This document shows positions 9,176-17,666 of a stretch of DNA of 60,464 bases, in pieces (position 1 is the stretch's first letter; each line of letters begins with the position of its first letter). The position numbers and the translations under genes were made by a program. This DNA is from an uncultured Ruminococcus sp. (GTDB lineage Bacteria; Bacillota; Clostridia; Oscillospirales; Ruminococcaceae). The notes below the pieces were generated by a model. That model was given only the letters and a program-made list of their open reading frames with translations. It searched no databases and was not told the origin of the DNA. The stretch is from NCBI GenBank assembly GCA_947627175.1, contig CANQVA010000011.1, forward strand, positions 1 to 60,464, given 5' to 3'.

Positions 9176-9349
9176 AAATAACTCCTCCTGACGATTTTTC
9201 AGACGGCAGAACCGTCCGATTTATATATCCAAATTTGATTTTTATCTATAATTTTACATAAAATTTCAGAAAACCCCTTTACTTTTTTCAAAAATCTGAT
9301 ATAATAATATCAAAAGCAATCCGTTTTCGTCAAAAAAATCGTGACGTAA

Positions 9350-9369
9350 ATGTGCGGAATTGACGAAAA
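9350..9369 (-). repeat. 19-bp inverted repeat, right copy, with nested 10-bp repeat
   Basis: 9350-9368 is the reverse complement of 7977-7995. Bases 9360-9369 also pair perfectly with 9324-9333 (TTTTCGTCAA), giving a local inverted repeat between integrase and relaxase. Candidate binding sites for Int, Xis or a regulator. Confidence 0.65.
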
Positions 9370-9397
9370 AGGCAGATTCCATTCACGAATCTGCCTT
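9366..9397 (-). terminator. Intrinsic terminator after relaxase gene
   Basis: AAGGCAGATTC and GAATCTGCCTT form a perfect 11-bp stem with a 7-nt loop. On the minus strand it is followed by a U-run. It begins 6 bp after the relaxase stop. Confidence 0.85.
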
Positions 9398-9402
9398 GTA
9401 TT

Positions 9403-11625
9403 TTATACCTGCTGCTGACTGTTTTCTTCTTTGATACCAAGTTCTTCTTTTTTCTTGCGAATCATTCTCCTGAGCCTGCTGTCCACCATAGACCGCATAT
9501 TTTTCTGACTTCGGTTATAGTCATCTTCGATGCAGTGGCTAAGATTTATGAACAAGTTAAAAACAGTATCTGCAAGCACTTCATTTTCAAATCTTTCTTG
9601 ATTGTACAGAATATTTTTAGCATACCCATTGCCTTGTTCTGCTGATAAATTCAGATAATGCACAGCTTTTTCCCTGCACTTTTCCAAGTCGTCAGCACCG
9701 AAAAAATAAAGTCTGCCCAGTTGATAGCTCGACCACATATTTTTCTCTGCGGATTTCTCAAAGTTCGAAATTGCTTTCTCAATATCATATTTTTCTTTTT
9801 GCAGATATAAATTACCAAGTGCATATTGAGCAGATTCATTATCTTCGGCGGACAACAGATATTTTTCTGCCTTATCCAAATCCTGATTGACAATTTCACC
9901 CTTGAGATAAAGATTTCCCAGCTTGTAACAGGAAAAGGCATCTCCGCTGTCCGCACATTCGGTCAGCAGGGAAATGCCTTTGTCAATATCCTGTTCAAAA
10001 TTTTTACCGCTGATATATTCCAACGCCAACAGTCGTTTTGCATACTGATTTCCCAATTCAGACGATTTCTCGAAATATTCAGCAGCTTTCTGATTATCGA
10101 CAGAAGTTCCAAATCCTTTGAAGTACATCATACCAATCTGATACTGCAAGTATGGTTTTATTTTTTTAGCTAATAACTCAATCTGCAAAAATCCTTTCAG
10201 TGCATTTTCATAGTATTTCTGAGATTTCTCGGCATTGGATTCTCCCAGAACATCGGACTTATACAGCTTTCCCAGTTCAAACATTGCAAGCACATTTCCT
10301 GCATTTACTTCTGACAATAAAAGCTGTTCTGCTGTTTTAAAATCTGACATTCCAGAACTTTTTTCTTTGATAATTTTACAGACATTTTTATAGTCATCGC
10401 TCCACTTCAAGCAGTACTTTTCAGTCAAGTTTTCCTCAATAATCTGAGGAATATCCACATCGGGTACAGGTGCTTCAATTTCAATATCAGCCACCGGAAG
10501 TCCTGTTTTCAGCACGGTCTGAATTATCATATTATTCACAGATTTAAACTCCTTATTCTGCACCAGCGGAAGCATATCTTTCTCTTTCTGCGTGTATGTT
10601 TTGTACTTCGCACGCTCCAGTTCGCACCATTTCTCATACATCGCTGTAATCTGCGGATGTTCCGCAAGTTTGGAAAATATTCCGTCCACAGTTTCCTTGA
10701 TTTCTTTTGGAAGATAACCATAGACTTTTTTGCCTCCGACAGACTTCAACTGAGTTTGCAGAGTCATAACCAATTTTTCAAGATTTTTATTCGTAAAACT
10801 TCCGTTTTGAATCTGCTTTGCGATTTCGGACATCTGATTCTCCGATAACACTTTCAGCTCGTCACGCCTGAGAGTCTGCTCCTGATAGATACTCTGCAAT
10901 TCATCATGGAATATATCGTTGGCGAAAACAGAACGGATTTTATTGATGCCGTCTTTCTTAAGATAACCCTGTTTCGGATTCGTGGAATAAACAATCAGAT
11001 GAATATGCGGATGATGAGTAGTGTCGTGAAAAGCAGCGTACCATTTCATATTGCACAGCGGAATTTTCTGAGCTTCTGCAATATCCGAAATATGCCGCAT
11101 CACAAGCTCACGCCAGCGGTCGGAATTATCGTACCCAAGCCTTACTGCGTCCTCTCGGCGAAGTGAAATAACGTGACTCCAGACGTTTCCGGGGTGATGT
11201 GCAACTTCCTCAGCAACCTGATTCAGCACAATAGGTTCGTCGCTTTCACTGAACAATCCATGCGTGCCTCTCTGCTCTGCACCGGGACGTTTGGCTATAT
11301 ATCCCACAAAATTCTGACGGTTGCCGATTACGTCCGCATTACGCTCAATAATTGTACTGATGAGTTCGCTTGCGTTCTGTGCCGTCGGCTGCGAAATATA
11401 GTCCTCATATTCCAGATACCGCTTGGATTCGGGAAAATCCATAAGCAGTTGGTTTAACAGATTTTTCTGATTTTCAGCAACCGGAGCATTCATGTCATAT
11501 TTTTTCTGCACACAGATTTCAACAGTTTCACGGGTTGCAATATATTTTGTATAATTTTTACGCTTTACAGTATTTTTTGCACTGCCGCTTTTTAAATATC
11601 GGCTTGTGACGATTATCTGTGACAT
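9403..11625 (-). CDS. MobL/MobP-type relaxase with C-terminal Sel1 repeats
   Basis: 740 residues. The N-terminal 270 residues form a relaxase domain with the metal-binding histidine cluster THHPHIHLIVYS (H204, H205, H207, H209) and an upstream RPG/HGLFS region typical of MobL proteins. It nicks oriT and pilots the single strand into the type IV channel. Residues about 425-680 are a run of Sel1-like tetratricopeptide repeats (A..yyekA, GdamfsYkLGnLY types), a protein-binding solenoid not found in most relaxases. A GGAGTGAGTGA site precedes the ATG. The gene is separated from the oriT candidate by the inserted Type ISP enzyme. Confidence 0.85.
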   Translation of the reverse strand: MSQIIVTSRYLKSGSAKNTVKRKNYTKYIATRETVEICVQKKYDMNAPVAENQKNLLNQLLMDFPESKRYLEYEDYISQPTAQNASELISTIIERNADVIGNRQNFVGYIAKRPGAEQRGTHGLFSESDEPIVLNQVAEEVAHHPGNVWSHVISLRREDAVRLGYDNSDRWRELVMRHISDIAEAQKIPLCNMKWYAAFHDTTHHPHIHLIVYSTNPKQGYLKKDGINKIRSVFANDIFHDELQSIYQEQTLRRDELKVLSENQMSEIAKQIQNGSFTNKNLEKLVMTLQTQLKSVGGKKVYGYLPKEIKETVDGIFSKLAEHPQITAMYEKWCELERAKYKTYTQKEKDMLPLVQNKEFKSVNNMIIQTVLKTGLPVADIEIEAPVPDVDIPQIIEENLTEKYCLKWSDDYKNVCKIIKEKSSGMSDFKTAEQLLLSEVNAGNVLAMFELGKLYKSDVLGESNAEKSQKYYENALKGFLQIELLAKKIKPYLQYQIGMMYFKGFGTSVDNQKAAEYFEKSSELGNQYAKRLLALEYISGKNFEQDIDKGISLLTECADSGDAFSCYKLGNLYLKGEIVNQDLDKAEKYLLSAEDNESAQYALGNLYLQKEKYDIEKAISNFEKSAEKNMWSSYQLGRLYFFGADDLEKCREKAVHYLNLSAEQGNGYAKNILYNQERFENEVLADTVFNLFINLSHCIEDDYNRSQKNMRSMVDSRLRRMIRKKKEELGIKEENSQQQV

Positions 11626-11645
11626 TCACTCACTCCTTTTTATCC

Positions 11646-11682
11646 AAAATAAAAACAGCTCAGAGAGTTTTCTCCGGGCTGT
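11646..11682 (-). terminator. Terminator of Type ISP gene
   Basis: ACAGC/GCTGT arms with inner GAG/CTC pairing, followed on the minus strand by TTTTTATTTT. It lies just beyond the stop at 11692. Confidence 0.7.
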
Positions 11683-11691
11683 CTTTGTAAT

Positions 11692-14600
11692 TCAGATTTC
11701 CTTATATTCAGGCATAGAGTCAATCAAGTCAAGTGTTTTCAGACTCACATTGATAACCGAAATAAGAAGATTGAAAATATATTTATTATCACCGTAAGTG
11801 TTGGGGTCATCGGTAAGACCGCTGTCCTTATCGGTCTTTATGCGGTAAGACTCCATAATCCACTCAACAGCAGACCTGCCGTTAACCACGTATTTATAGG
11901 CTTTTTCAGGAATATTACCGATTGTAATGTGGTCATTGAAAATAATCGTACTCTTATCGTTTTCCTTGCCAATCTTCCTGAAACGCATCTTGTTTACGGA
12001 GTAGTCCTCCTTGTTGACAGTGATTTCAAGACCGAGAGCCGAAGCGTCGGCAGGAGTTTCATAATTAAGATGCAGTTCAGCAAGTTTTTTGCCTATATCC
12101 ACGTATTTCGGGAATTTTTCAAGTGTCGGTATTCTTACCATTTCTTTTGTGAGGTTATCTTCATAGGCGGATATATAGTCCTTGCTGTGCAGAACGGCAT
12201 AAATGTAATAGAAAATATCTTCCTTTGTTATTCTGTTGCCGTAAATTGTCTTGAATCTGTGGAGTGCTACGTCCGATATGGCATAGCGTTTCCTGTAAAT
12301 TTCTGTATTTTCCTGAACGTCTCCAAAAAAAGTCATTTGTGCATTTTTGTGCTTTTCTTCCTTGTCATACATAAACATCGGAAAGCATATAGAGTGTTCC
12401 ATAAAGTTAAGGTCTTGAATAGTATCTGTAATCAGTACAGAAAAATTCTTTTTGATAGGTGAACCAGATACGCAAATAACAGAATTTTCATGTTTATCAT
12501 CAGGCAATATGCTATCCCATTTAGACGGTCTTTCAATTATATCCTTATTGTAAACAAGGAATTTTTTGCAAAATGGTCTATATGAAGTAAGACGAACACA
12601 ACCTGTAGGCTCAATAGCAAAATTACGACAAAACGCCGTGGTTAAACCGGCAGACCAACTAATTTTAGTTGCGTCATTGCTACGCACATTCATTAAAAAA
12701 GTTTCTTTAACCTTTTGGGTAGCATTAATAACAACTCCCATTTCCTCATTCTCACGAAACTCTCTGTGGCATCGTTCTCTTTCAGTATTATAAAAATTAA
12801 TCATCTGTTCAGAGTTATAACAAGCCATTTCTTCAGAAAAATTATAAACCCACACATCACGATTAGTAGAAAGTCCGGAAGCATAATTATCAATGTAAAT
12901 ACTTTCTGTTTCCTGCTTTTTCTTATCTCCTAAAGCAATAAAGTTCATAAATGACTGATTACGCTGATTTATCCAATCATTGTTTTCATTGGGAGTGATA
13001 TAACTCCATTTGATATTACCAATATCACCAAATTTTTGGACTATATCAAGTTTCTGTTCTCTTGAAAGATAATCGCCTATATCGTGATAACGAATAAAAC
13101 GGTCTTTTTTCACACCTTTACGCTTTACAAGTATGGTTATAGCAACAGGTGTACGTGAACCTGAACCAAATATTTTTCCACCCTCTTTGCGTGATAATTC
13201 ACCGAGCGTTCTTTGGTCTCCTCTGAGATTGAATACATAAATATGATTAAATTCTTCTACTAAACATTCTCTGAAACCATCAAGAGCAACGCTGTCAAGA
13301 TAAGAACCATTACTTACAAAACCTATAATGCCATCATCACCCAATCTGTCCGTTGCCCAGCGAAAAGCCCTGATATAGCTGTCATATGCATTCCTTGTTA
13401 GTGTAGATTTTGAACGGAAAACATATGAACTTGCAATTGACTGGTCAAGATGTTTGTATGCGGAGTTCTGATTGTTGTCATTGCCTGATTTTTGTCCGAC
13501 AGAATAAGGCGGATTTCCGATAATAACGGTAATGGGGGATTGCAACTGCTTTTCGGCTCTCGCTGAATTTTCCTCAAACATATTTATAAGCTGTTCGCCC
13601 TCTGTTTCCTTTGCCTTCTGCTTTTCGGTCATTGCAAAAGTATCCGTCAGGACAATGCCCTCAAATTGCGTATATTCCTCCGCACCAATCAAATCGTGGA
13701 AAGTTTCCTCAATGTTGATTGTTGCGATATAGTACGCCAACAGCACTATTTCATTAGCGTGGATTTCATTTGTGTACTTATAAAGCAGATTGTCAATGTC
13801 AATCAGTCCGCTGCGAAGCAACCGCACAATAAATGTACCTGTTCCCGTGAACGGGTCAAGAACATGAACACCCTTGTCGTTAAGCGAACTGTTGAACTTA
13901 TCCCTCAGAACAAAATCAACACTCCTTATGATAAAGTCCACAACCTCAACGGGCGTATAGACAATACCAAGTTTTGCGACTTGTTTCGGCAGTGCATTCT
14001 TGAAAAACTGTTCATAAAGTTCAATGATGATTTTCTGCTTACCTTCAGCGTTATCAATGCCCTTGGCACGTTCCTGTACACTCAGATAGAATTTATCAAG
14101 CGTTTCCTGTTCTTTGTCGAGAGCCTTTTCGTCAAGTATGGTCAGCATATCCTGCATAATTCTTGATACAGGATTATTCTTTACAAACTCATAGTCCTCA
14201 AACAATGCGTCGAAAACAGGCTTTGTAATCATATGCTGTGCAAGCATTTCAACAGCGTCGGAAGTCTTTATGGACGAATTGAGATTTTGCTGTAATTCAT
14301 TCAGAAACTCCTTGAATTTCGGGGCAATTTCAGGTTTCTCTATCAGGAGTCTGATTTCCTCAATATGTCTGTTTGCTATATCGGCTATATCTTTAGCCCA
14401 AGTTTCCCAGTATCTGCGAGAACCACACTTTTTGACAATTTTCGCATAAATGCTGTTTTTCCACTTTTCAAGGTCATCAAAGTCAAATTGCAATTGATGA
14501 TAGCTTTCCGAATTTCCATCACCCTCGCCCTCACCTGAACCTGTAACGCCGATAATCTGGATATTATCAGGCTTTTTCCTGTTGAGGTCAATCTTATTGA

Positions 14601-16524
14601 TTGTATTGTTAAATCTGTCATCATGTGCTCTGAGTGCTTGTAATACGTCCCATACAATTTTGTATCTTTTATTATCATTGAGAGCCTTTTCCGGTTCTAC
14701 ACCCGCAGGAATGCCTATGGGAAGAATAATATAGCCATACTGTTTGCCCTCAGCCCTACGCATAACTCTGCCGACAGACTGAATTATATCAACAATAGAG
14801 TTACGGGGATTGAGAAACATAACGGCATCAAGTGCAGGAACATCTATACCTTCAGACAGACACCGGGCATTAGAAAGCACACGGCAAGTGTTGTCAGAAG
14901 TATTCTCTTTCAGCCAATCAATGCGTCCTTTTCTAACAAGTGCATTATCTGTACCATCAACATGACTAAGCTGAACAGTAACTATGCTGTCATCGTGATC
15001 ATTCAGCATAAGTTCATTCTGAATTTCCTCAAACATAGCCACAAATTGTTTCGAAGCTTTGATACTGCTGTTAAATGCCACAGCTCTCCTCATAGGTGCA
15101 GGGTCATTTGCAAAGTAATCTTCTTCACCCTCAAAAACAGTTTTCTTGGAAAGACCGTTCAGACAACCTATAATTTTGACACTGTCATCAAGCTTCAGTT
15201 CACTGCTTCTATCGGTAAGAAGATTTTGCAGCCTTCTGTTAACATACCCTTCATCAACAGCAAGTACAATAACCTTATAATCGGCAAGCAATCCCAATGC
15301 CACAGCCTTGGAAAATCCCAGGTTGTAAAATTCTTTGCCATAGACATTCTCGTCGTCCATAGAACACAGCAATGCACTGTTCTCGCTTGCTTTCTTTTTG
15401 CTTTCATCACCGTAAATTCGAGGAGTAGCGGTCATATAAAGCCGTTTCTCAGCCTTAATGAAATCATTGAAATGCACCTTGACGAAGTTGCTTTCGTCCT
15501 CTCCGGCAAGAGTTACACCTGTTGTTCTGTGTGCCTCATCGCAAATCACGATTTTGAAAGTAATACCCATTTTATTCTGAAAATCCGACACGACTTCAAT
15601 AGACTGATATGTAGAAAAAAATAAATTCAGTGTGTTCTCCGAATCAGAATTCTTATAACGGTTTATCAATTTATTTACATTGGTAGTTGCAGGAATTACT
15701 AAGTCTGTAATGCTGTTGATGTTGTCTGATGTCCTGCTTGCTTTTGAATCTGAACATATCGCATAAATCCTGTAATCATATTTTGTCTGAGCCGACCATT
15801 CCACCAAAGTCTGATTAAGCAGAGAAATTGAAGGAACCAAAAACAGAACATTTCCCACACCATTTGTTACCGCTTCTGCAATTTTAAGAGCAGTAAAAGT
15901 TTTTCCCGTACCGCAAGCCATAATAATTTTACCACGATCTGACTCTTTAAAGCCATTCATTACAGCGTCAATCGCTTCGGTCTGATGCGGACGTTCTTTC
16001 TTCTTTGTACATACTTTCATATCCTCGATTCTATCGAGGGAAAAATCGTCCCAATCTATACCGGAATCCTTGAGATCCTGTAAGCGTATACGAGTAATCG
16101 GAGGCAACTGTCCGATAATAGTTTCTTCAGCGTTGGATGACCATTTGTCCGTGGTAGACACAATAATTCTCTCGGTATACCTATGCTCTTTTCCATCAAT
16201 ATAGAAAGCCTTTCCCGAAGCAGAAATAAAAGTATCCACATCGTCTTTAGATACAGAATTATTTTCATCGTAAAATTTACACTGTACAGCACAGTATTCG
16301 TCCCTATCCCTCAATTTAGCCACAAGATCAATTCCTATATCATGTGTATCTGAATACGGAAATTCTTTCCATAACCACACTTGTTCATAAATTTCAGAGT
16401 AAAGAGGACTTGTTATAAAATATTTCTGCATAAGCATCTCAAACTTAGAACCCTGATCGCTTTTGCTTTGCGATGCACTTCGTAAATCAAGCATCAGTTG
16501 TTCAAAGCTATCATTTATATACAT
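11692..16524 (-). CDS. Single-chain Type ISP restriction-modification enzyme
   Basis: About 1610 residues, the size of LlaGI-like enzymes. In order: an Mrr-type PD-(D/E)xK nuclease (GIDLVAK ... VQCKFY, i.e. D, Q-x-K), an SF2 helicase/translocase (Walker A ACGTGKT at about 205, CDEAHRTTG, SVGRVMRR), an N6-adenine methyltransferase (motif I DPFTGTGTF, motif IV GNPPYSVG) and a long C-terminal target-recognition region. It should methylate and cut after translocation. The ATG at 16524 (site GAGGTGTTAAAA) is preferred over the upstream GTG. It has its own consensus promoter and terminator, so it is a self-contained cargo gene lying between the relaxase and the oriT region. Confidence 0.9.
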   Translation of the reverse strand: MYINDSFEQLMLDLRSASQSKSDQGSKFEMLMQKYFITSPLYSEIYEQVWLWKEFPYSDTHDIGIDLVAKLRDRDEYCAVQCKFYDENNSVSKDDVDTFISASGKAFYIDGKEHRYTERIIVSTTDKWSSNAEETIIGQLPPITRIRLQDLKDSGIDWDDFSLDRIEDMKVCTKKKERPHQTEAIDAVMNGFKESDRGKIIMACGTGKTFTALKIAEAVTNGVGNVLFLVPSISLLNQTLVEWSAQTKYDYRIYAICSDSKASRTSDNINSITDLVIPATTNVNKLINRYKNSDSENTLNLFFSTYQSIEVVSDFQNKMGITFKIVICDEAHRTTGVTLAGEDESNFVKVHFNDFIKAEKRLYMTATPRIYGDESKKKASENSALLCSMDDENVYGKEFYNLGFSKAVALGLLADYKVIVLAVDEGYVNRRLQNLLTDRSSELKLDDSVKIIGCLNGLSKKTVFEGEEDYFANDPAPMRRAVAFNSSIKASKQFVAMFEEIQNELMLNDHDDSIVTVQLSHVDGTDNALVRKGRIDWLKENTSDNTCRVLSNARCLSEGIDVPALDAVMFLNPRNSIVDIIQSVGRVMRRAEGKQYGYIILPIGIPAGVEPEKALNDNKRYKIVWDVLQALRAHDDRFNNTINKIDLNRKKPDNIQIIGVTGSGEGEGDGNSESYHQLQFDFDDLEKWKNSIYAKIVKKCGSRRYWETWAKDIADIANRHIEEIRLLIEKPEIAPKFKEFLNELQQNLNSSIKTSDAVEMLAQHMITKPVFDALFEDYEFVKNNPVSRIMQDMLTILDEKALDKEQETLDKFYLSVQERAKGIDNAEGKQKIIIELYEQFFKNALPKQVAKLGIVYTPVEVVDFIIRSVDFVLRDKFNSSLNDKGVHVLDPFTGTGTFIVRLLRSGLIDIDNLLYKYTNEIHANEIVLLAYYIATINIEETFHDLIGAEEYTQFEGIVLTDTFAMTEKQKAKETEGEQLINMFEENSARAEKQLQSPITVIIGNPPYSVGQKSGNDNNQNSAYKHLDQSIASSYVFRSKSTLTRNAYDSYIRAFRWATDRLGDDGIIGFVSNGSYLDSVALDGFRECLVEEFNHIYVFNLRGDQRTLGELSRKEGGKIFGSGSRTPVAITILVKRKGVKKDRFIRYHDIGDYLSREQKLDIVQKFGDIGNIKWSYITPNENNDWINQRNQSFMNFIALGDKKKQETESIYIDNYASGLSTNRDVWVYNFSEEMACYNSEQMINFYNTERERCHREFRENEEMGVVINATQKVKETFLMNVRSNDATKISWSAGLTTAFCRNFAIEPTGCVRLTSYRPFCKKFLVYNKDIIERPSKWDSILPDDKHENSVICVSGSPIKKNFSVLITDTIQDLNFMEHSICFPMFMYDKEEKHKNAQMTFFGDVQENTEIYRKRYAISDVALHRFKTIYGNRITKEDIFYYIYAVLHSKDYISAYEDNLTKEMVRIPTLEKFPKYVDIGKKLAELHLNYETPADASALGLEITVNKEDYSVNKMRFRKIGKENDKSTIIFNDHITIGNIPEKAYKYVVNGRSAVEWIMESYRIKTDKDSGLTDDPNTYGDNKYIFNLLISVINVSLKTLDLIDSMPEYKEI

Positions 16525-16569
16525 TTTTAACACCTCTTGTCATTCAATCAAATTAAAATATATAAATAC

Positions 16570-16598
16570 ATTATACCACAAACAGACTTGTTCGTCAA
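16570..16598 (-). promoter_or_regulatory. Sigma-A promoter of the Type ISP gene
   Basis: On the minus strand TTGACG is followed after exactly 17 bp by TATAAT, about 45 bp before the start codon. The spacer contains ACAA..TTGT half-sites that could serve as a small operator. Confidence 0.85.
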
Positions 16599-16607
16599 TC
16601 AGTATGA

Positions 16608-16642
16608 GGAGCAGTTTTCTTATTTTACACATAAACTGCTCC
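16608..16642. repeat. 10-bp inverted repeat upstream of the Type ISP promoter
   Basis: GGAGCAGTTT (16608-16617) and AAACTGCTCC (16633-16642) are perfect complements with a 15-nt loop and no U-run. They sit between the RHH gene's stop and the -35 box, so they may be an operator or a weak terminator. Confidence 0.5.
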
Positions 16643-16680
16643 ATGCTAATTTGTATGATGAACTGACAATCAAATAAAAA

Positions 16681-17142
16681 CTACTCCGACCGCTGATAAC
16701 GCACAGCCTTTTCAAAATTGATGATACCATTTATACGTTTAACTTCGTCGGTACACATCATGCGGAGTTTGAACAAAGTTTCGTCGTCGATTTCATTCAA
16801 CGCCGCAAGCATATGAGTGACCGCACCAAGTTCCACCGCTATCTTGAACATCGCACGGGACAGTCGTTGTTCACTGCCTTTGACGATTCCTTCCGCCATC
16901 GTGGCAAGCTGAGGTGCAATAAATTCCGTCGCCGTATGCTCCTTGTTGAGCAGGTAACCACAGTAAAAACGCACCGCCTTTTCGATAAACTCTGTTTTGG
17001 ACTTACAGTTGTCCGCTTCGTACAGCATATCAACTTTTTCCATTGTATCAGGAAAAATATACAACGGAAATTTTACCTTGACATCATCGGAAACCGCCTG
17101 TTTTTCGGCAGTTTCTCTTTCTTTTTCACTTCTTGACTTCAT
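16681..17142 (-). CDS. Ribbon-helix-helix protein, probable relaxosome accessory factor
   Basis: 153 residues. After a charged N-terminus, residues about 24-65 (KVKFPLYIFPDTMEKVDMLY...SKTEFIEKAVRFY) follow the beta-strand/helix/helix pattern of ribbon-helix-helix DNA-binding proteins. The C-terminal half is helical and may oligomerise. It lies next to the oriT-like intergenic region, as MobC-type accessory proteins do, so a role in binding oriT and helping the relaxase is likely. A GGGAGG site is 12 nt before the ATG. The exact family was not recognised. Confidence 0.6.
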   Translation of the reverse strand: MKSRSEKERETAEKQAVSDDVKVKFPLYIFPDTMEKVDMLYEADNCKSKTEFIEKAVRFYCGYLLNKEHTATEFIAPQLATMAEGIVKGSEQRLSRAMFKIAVELGAVTHMLAALNEIDDETLFKLRMMCTDEVKRINGIINFEKAVRYQRSE

Positions 17143-17206
17143 AAATTTCTGAAACCTCCCTCTCTGACTCCATTAATTTATTTTTCTGAAACTCCTGCAA
17201 AATCGG

Positions 17207-17405
17207 CGGGCTTTGCCCGTCCGATGTGAACGTTTTGGCGGCTGTGACGCCAAAACTTTAACCAGCAAACCAAAAAAATTACCGATTCCCTCAGAACCGG
17301 GCAGAATCAGTACTTTCAGACCCGTCCGAAAACGGCTCAGATTCCGCCCGATACTCTCAAGGGGTATACTTTCCCGACCTTGCTCGCTAAAACGCCACAC
17401 GTGGC
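17207..17405. other. Candidate origin of transfer (oriT)
   Basis: The 284-bp non-coding gap between the RHH gene and the DUF6103 gene is GC-richer than other gaps. It holds three hairpins: CGGGC/GCCCG at 17207-17219, a perfect 9-bp pair GTTTTGGCG/CGCCAAAAC at 17232-17256, and GCCAC/GTGGC at 17394-17405. An AAGGGGTATACTTTCCC stretch lies at about 17359-17375. Hairpins next to an RHH accessory gene are typical of oriT. The nick site is not identified. Confidence 0.5.
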
Positions 17406-17426
17406 ATCGTGGTGCGAACGACGGGG

Positions 17427-17666
17427 TTATACGTCTGAATCAAAAACGGCAGTTTCAGACTTTGTACGGCGGTTTTCTTTTCTGTCGGATTTCTGCGAAG
17501 ACATCAGGTCAATGTAGTCCCTGACATTCTGCGGAACGTGTTTCATATAAAGCTGTTCCGTGAATTTTTCAAGCTCCGCAGCAAGAGTCGTATTCTTCTG
17601 CACAAGGTACATTTCCAGTGCCGACAGCTTTTCACCGCTGACCGCAATGCTGACGTTTTTCTTCAT
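17427..17666 (-). CDS. Small DUF6103-like protein
   Basis: 79 residues beginning MKKNVSIAVSGEKLSALEMYL with a helical middle and the VPQNVRDYIDLMS motif, as in DUF6103 proteins found beside relaxosome genes of Clostridial conjugative elements. Its ATG overlaps the stop of the ArdA-like gene (4 bp), so translation is probably coupled. Function unknown; its position beside the oriT candidate suggests a relaxosome or regulatory role. Confidence 0.6.
   Translation of the reverse strand: MKKNVSIAVSGEKLSALEMYLVQKNTTLAAELEKFTEQLYMKHVPQNVRDYIDLMSSQKSDRKENRRTKSETAVFDSDV

Noticed and set aside
12000..15700. Several plus-strand frames of 60-220 codons opposite the Type ISP gene and relaxase
   Set aside because: They are antisense shadows of strongly supported domains and lack ribosome sites or known motifs.
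17173..17524. Frames on both strands in the gap between RHH and DUF6103 genes
   Set aside because: The gap is built of hairpins and is better explained as oriT; predicted peptides are Arg/Pro-rich without ribosome sites.
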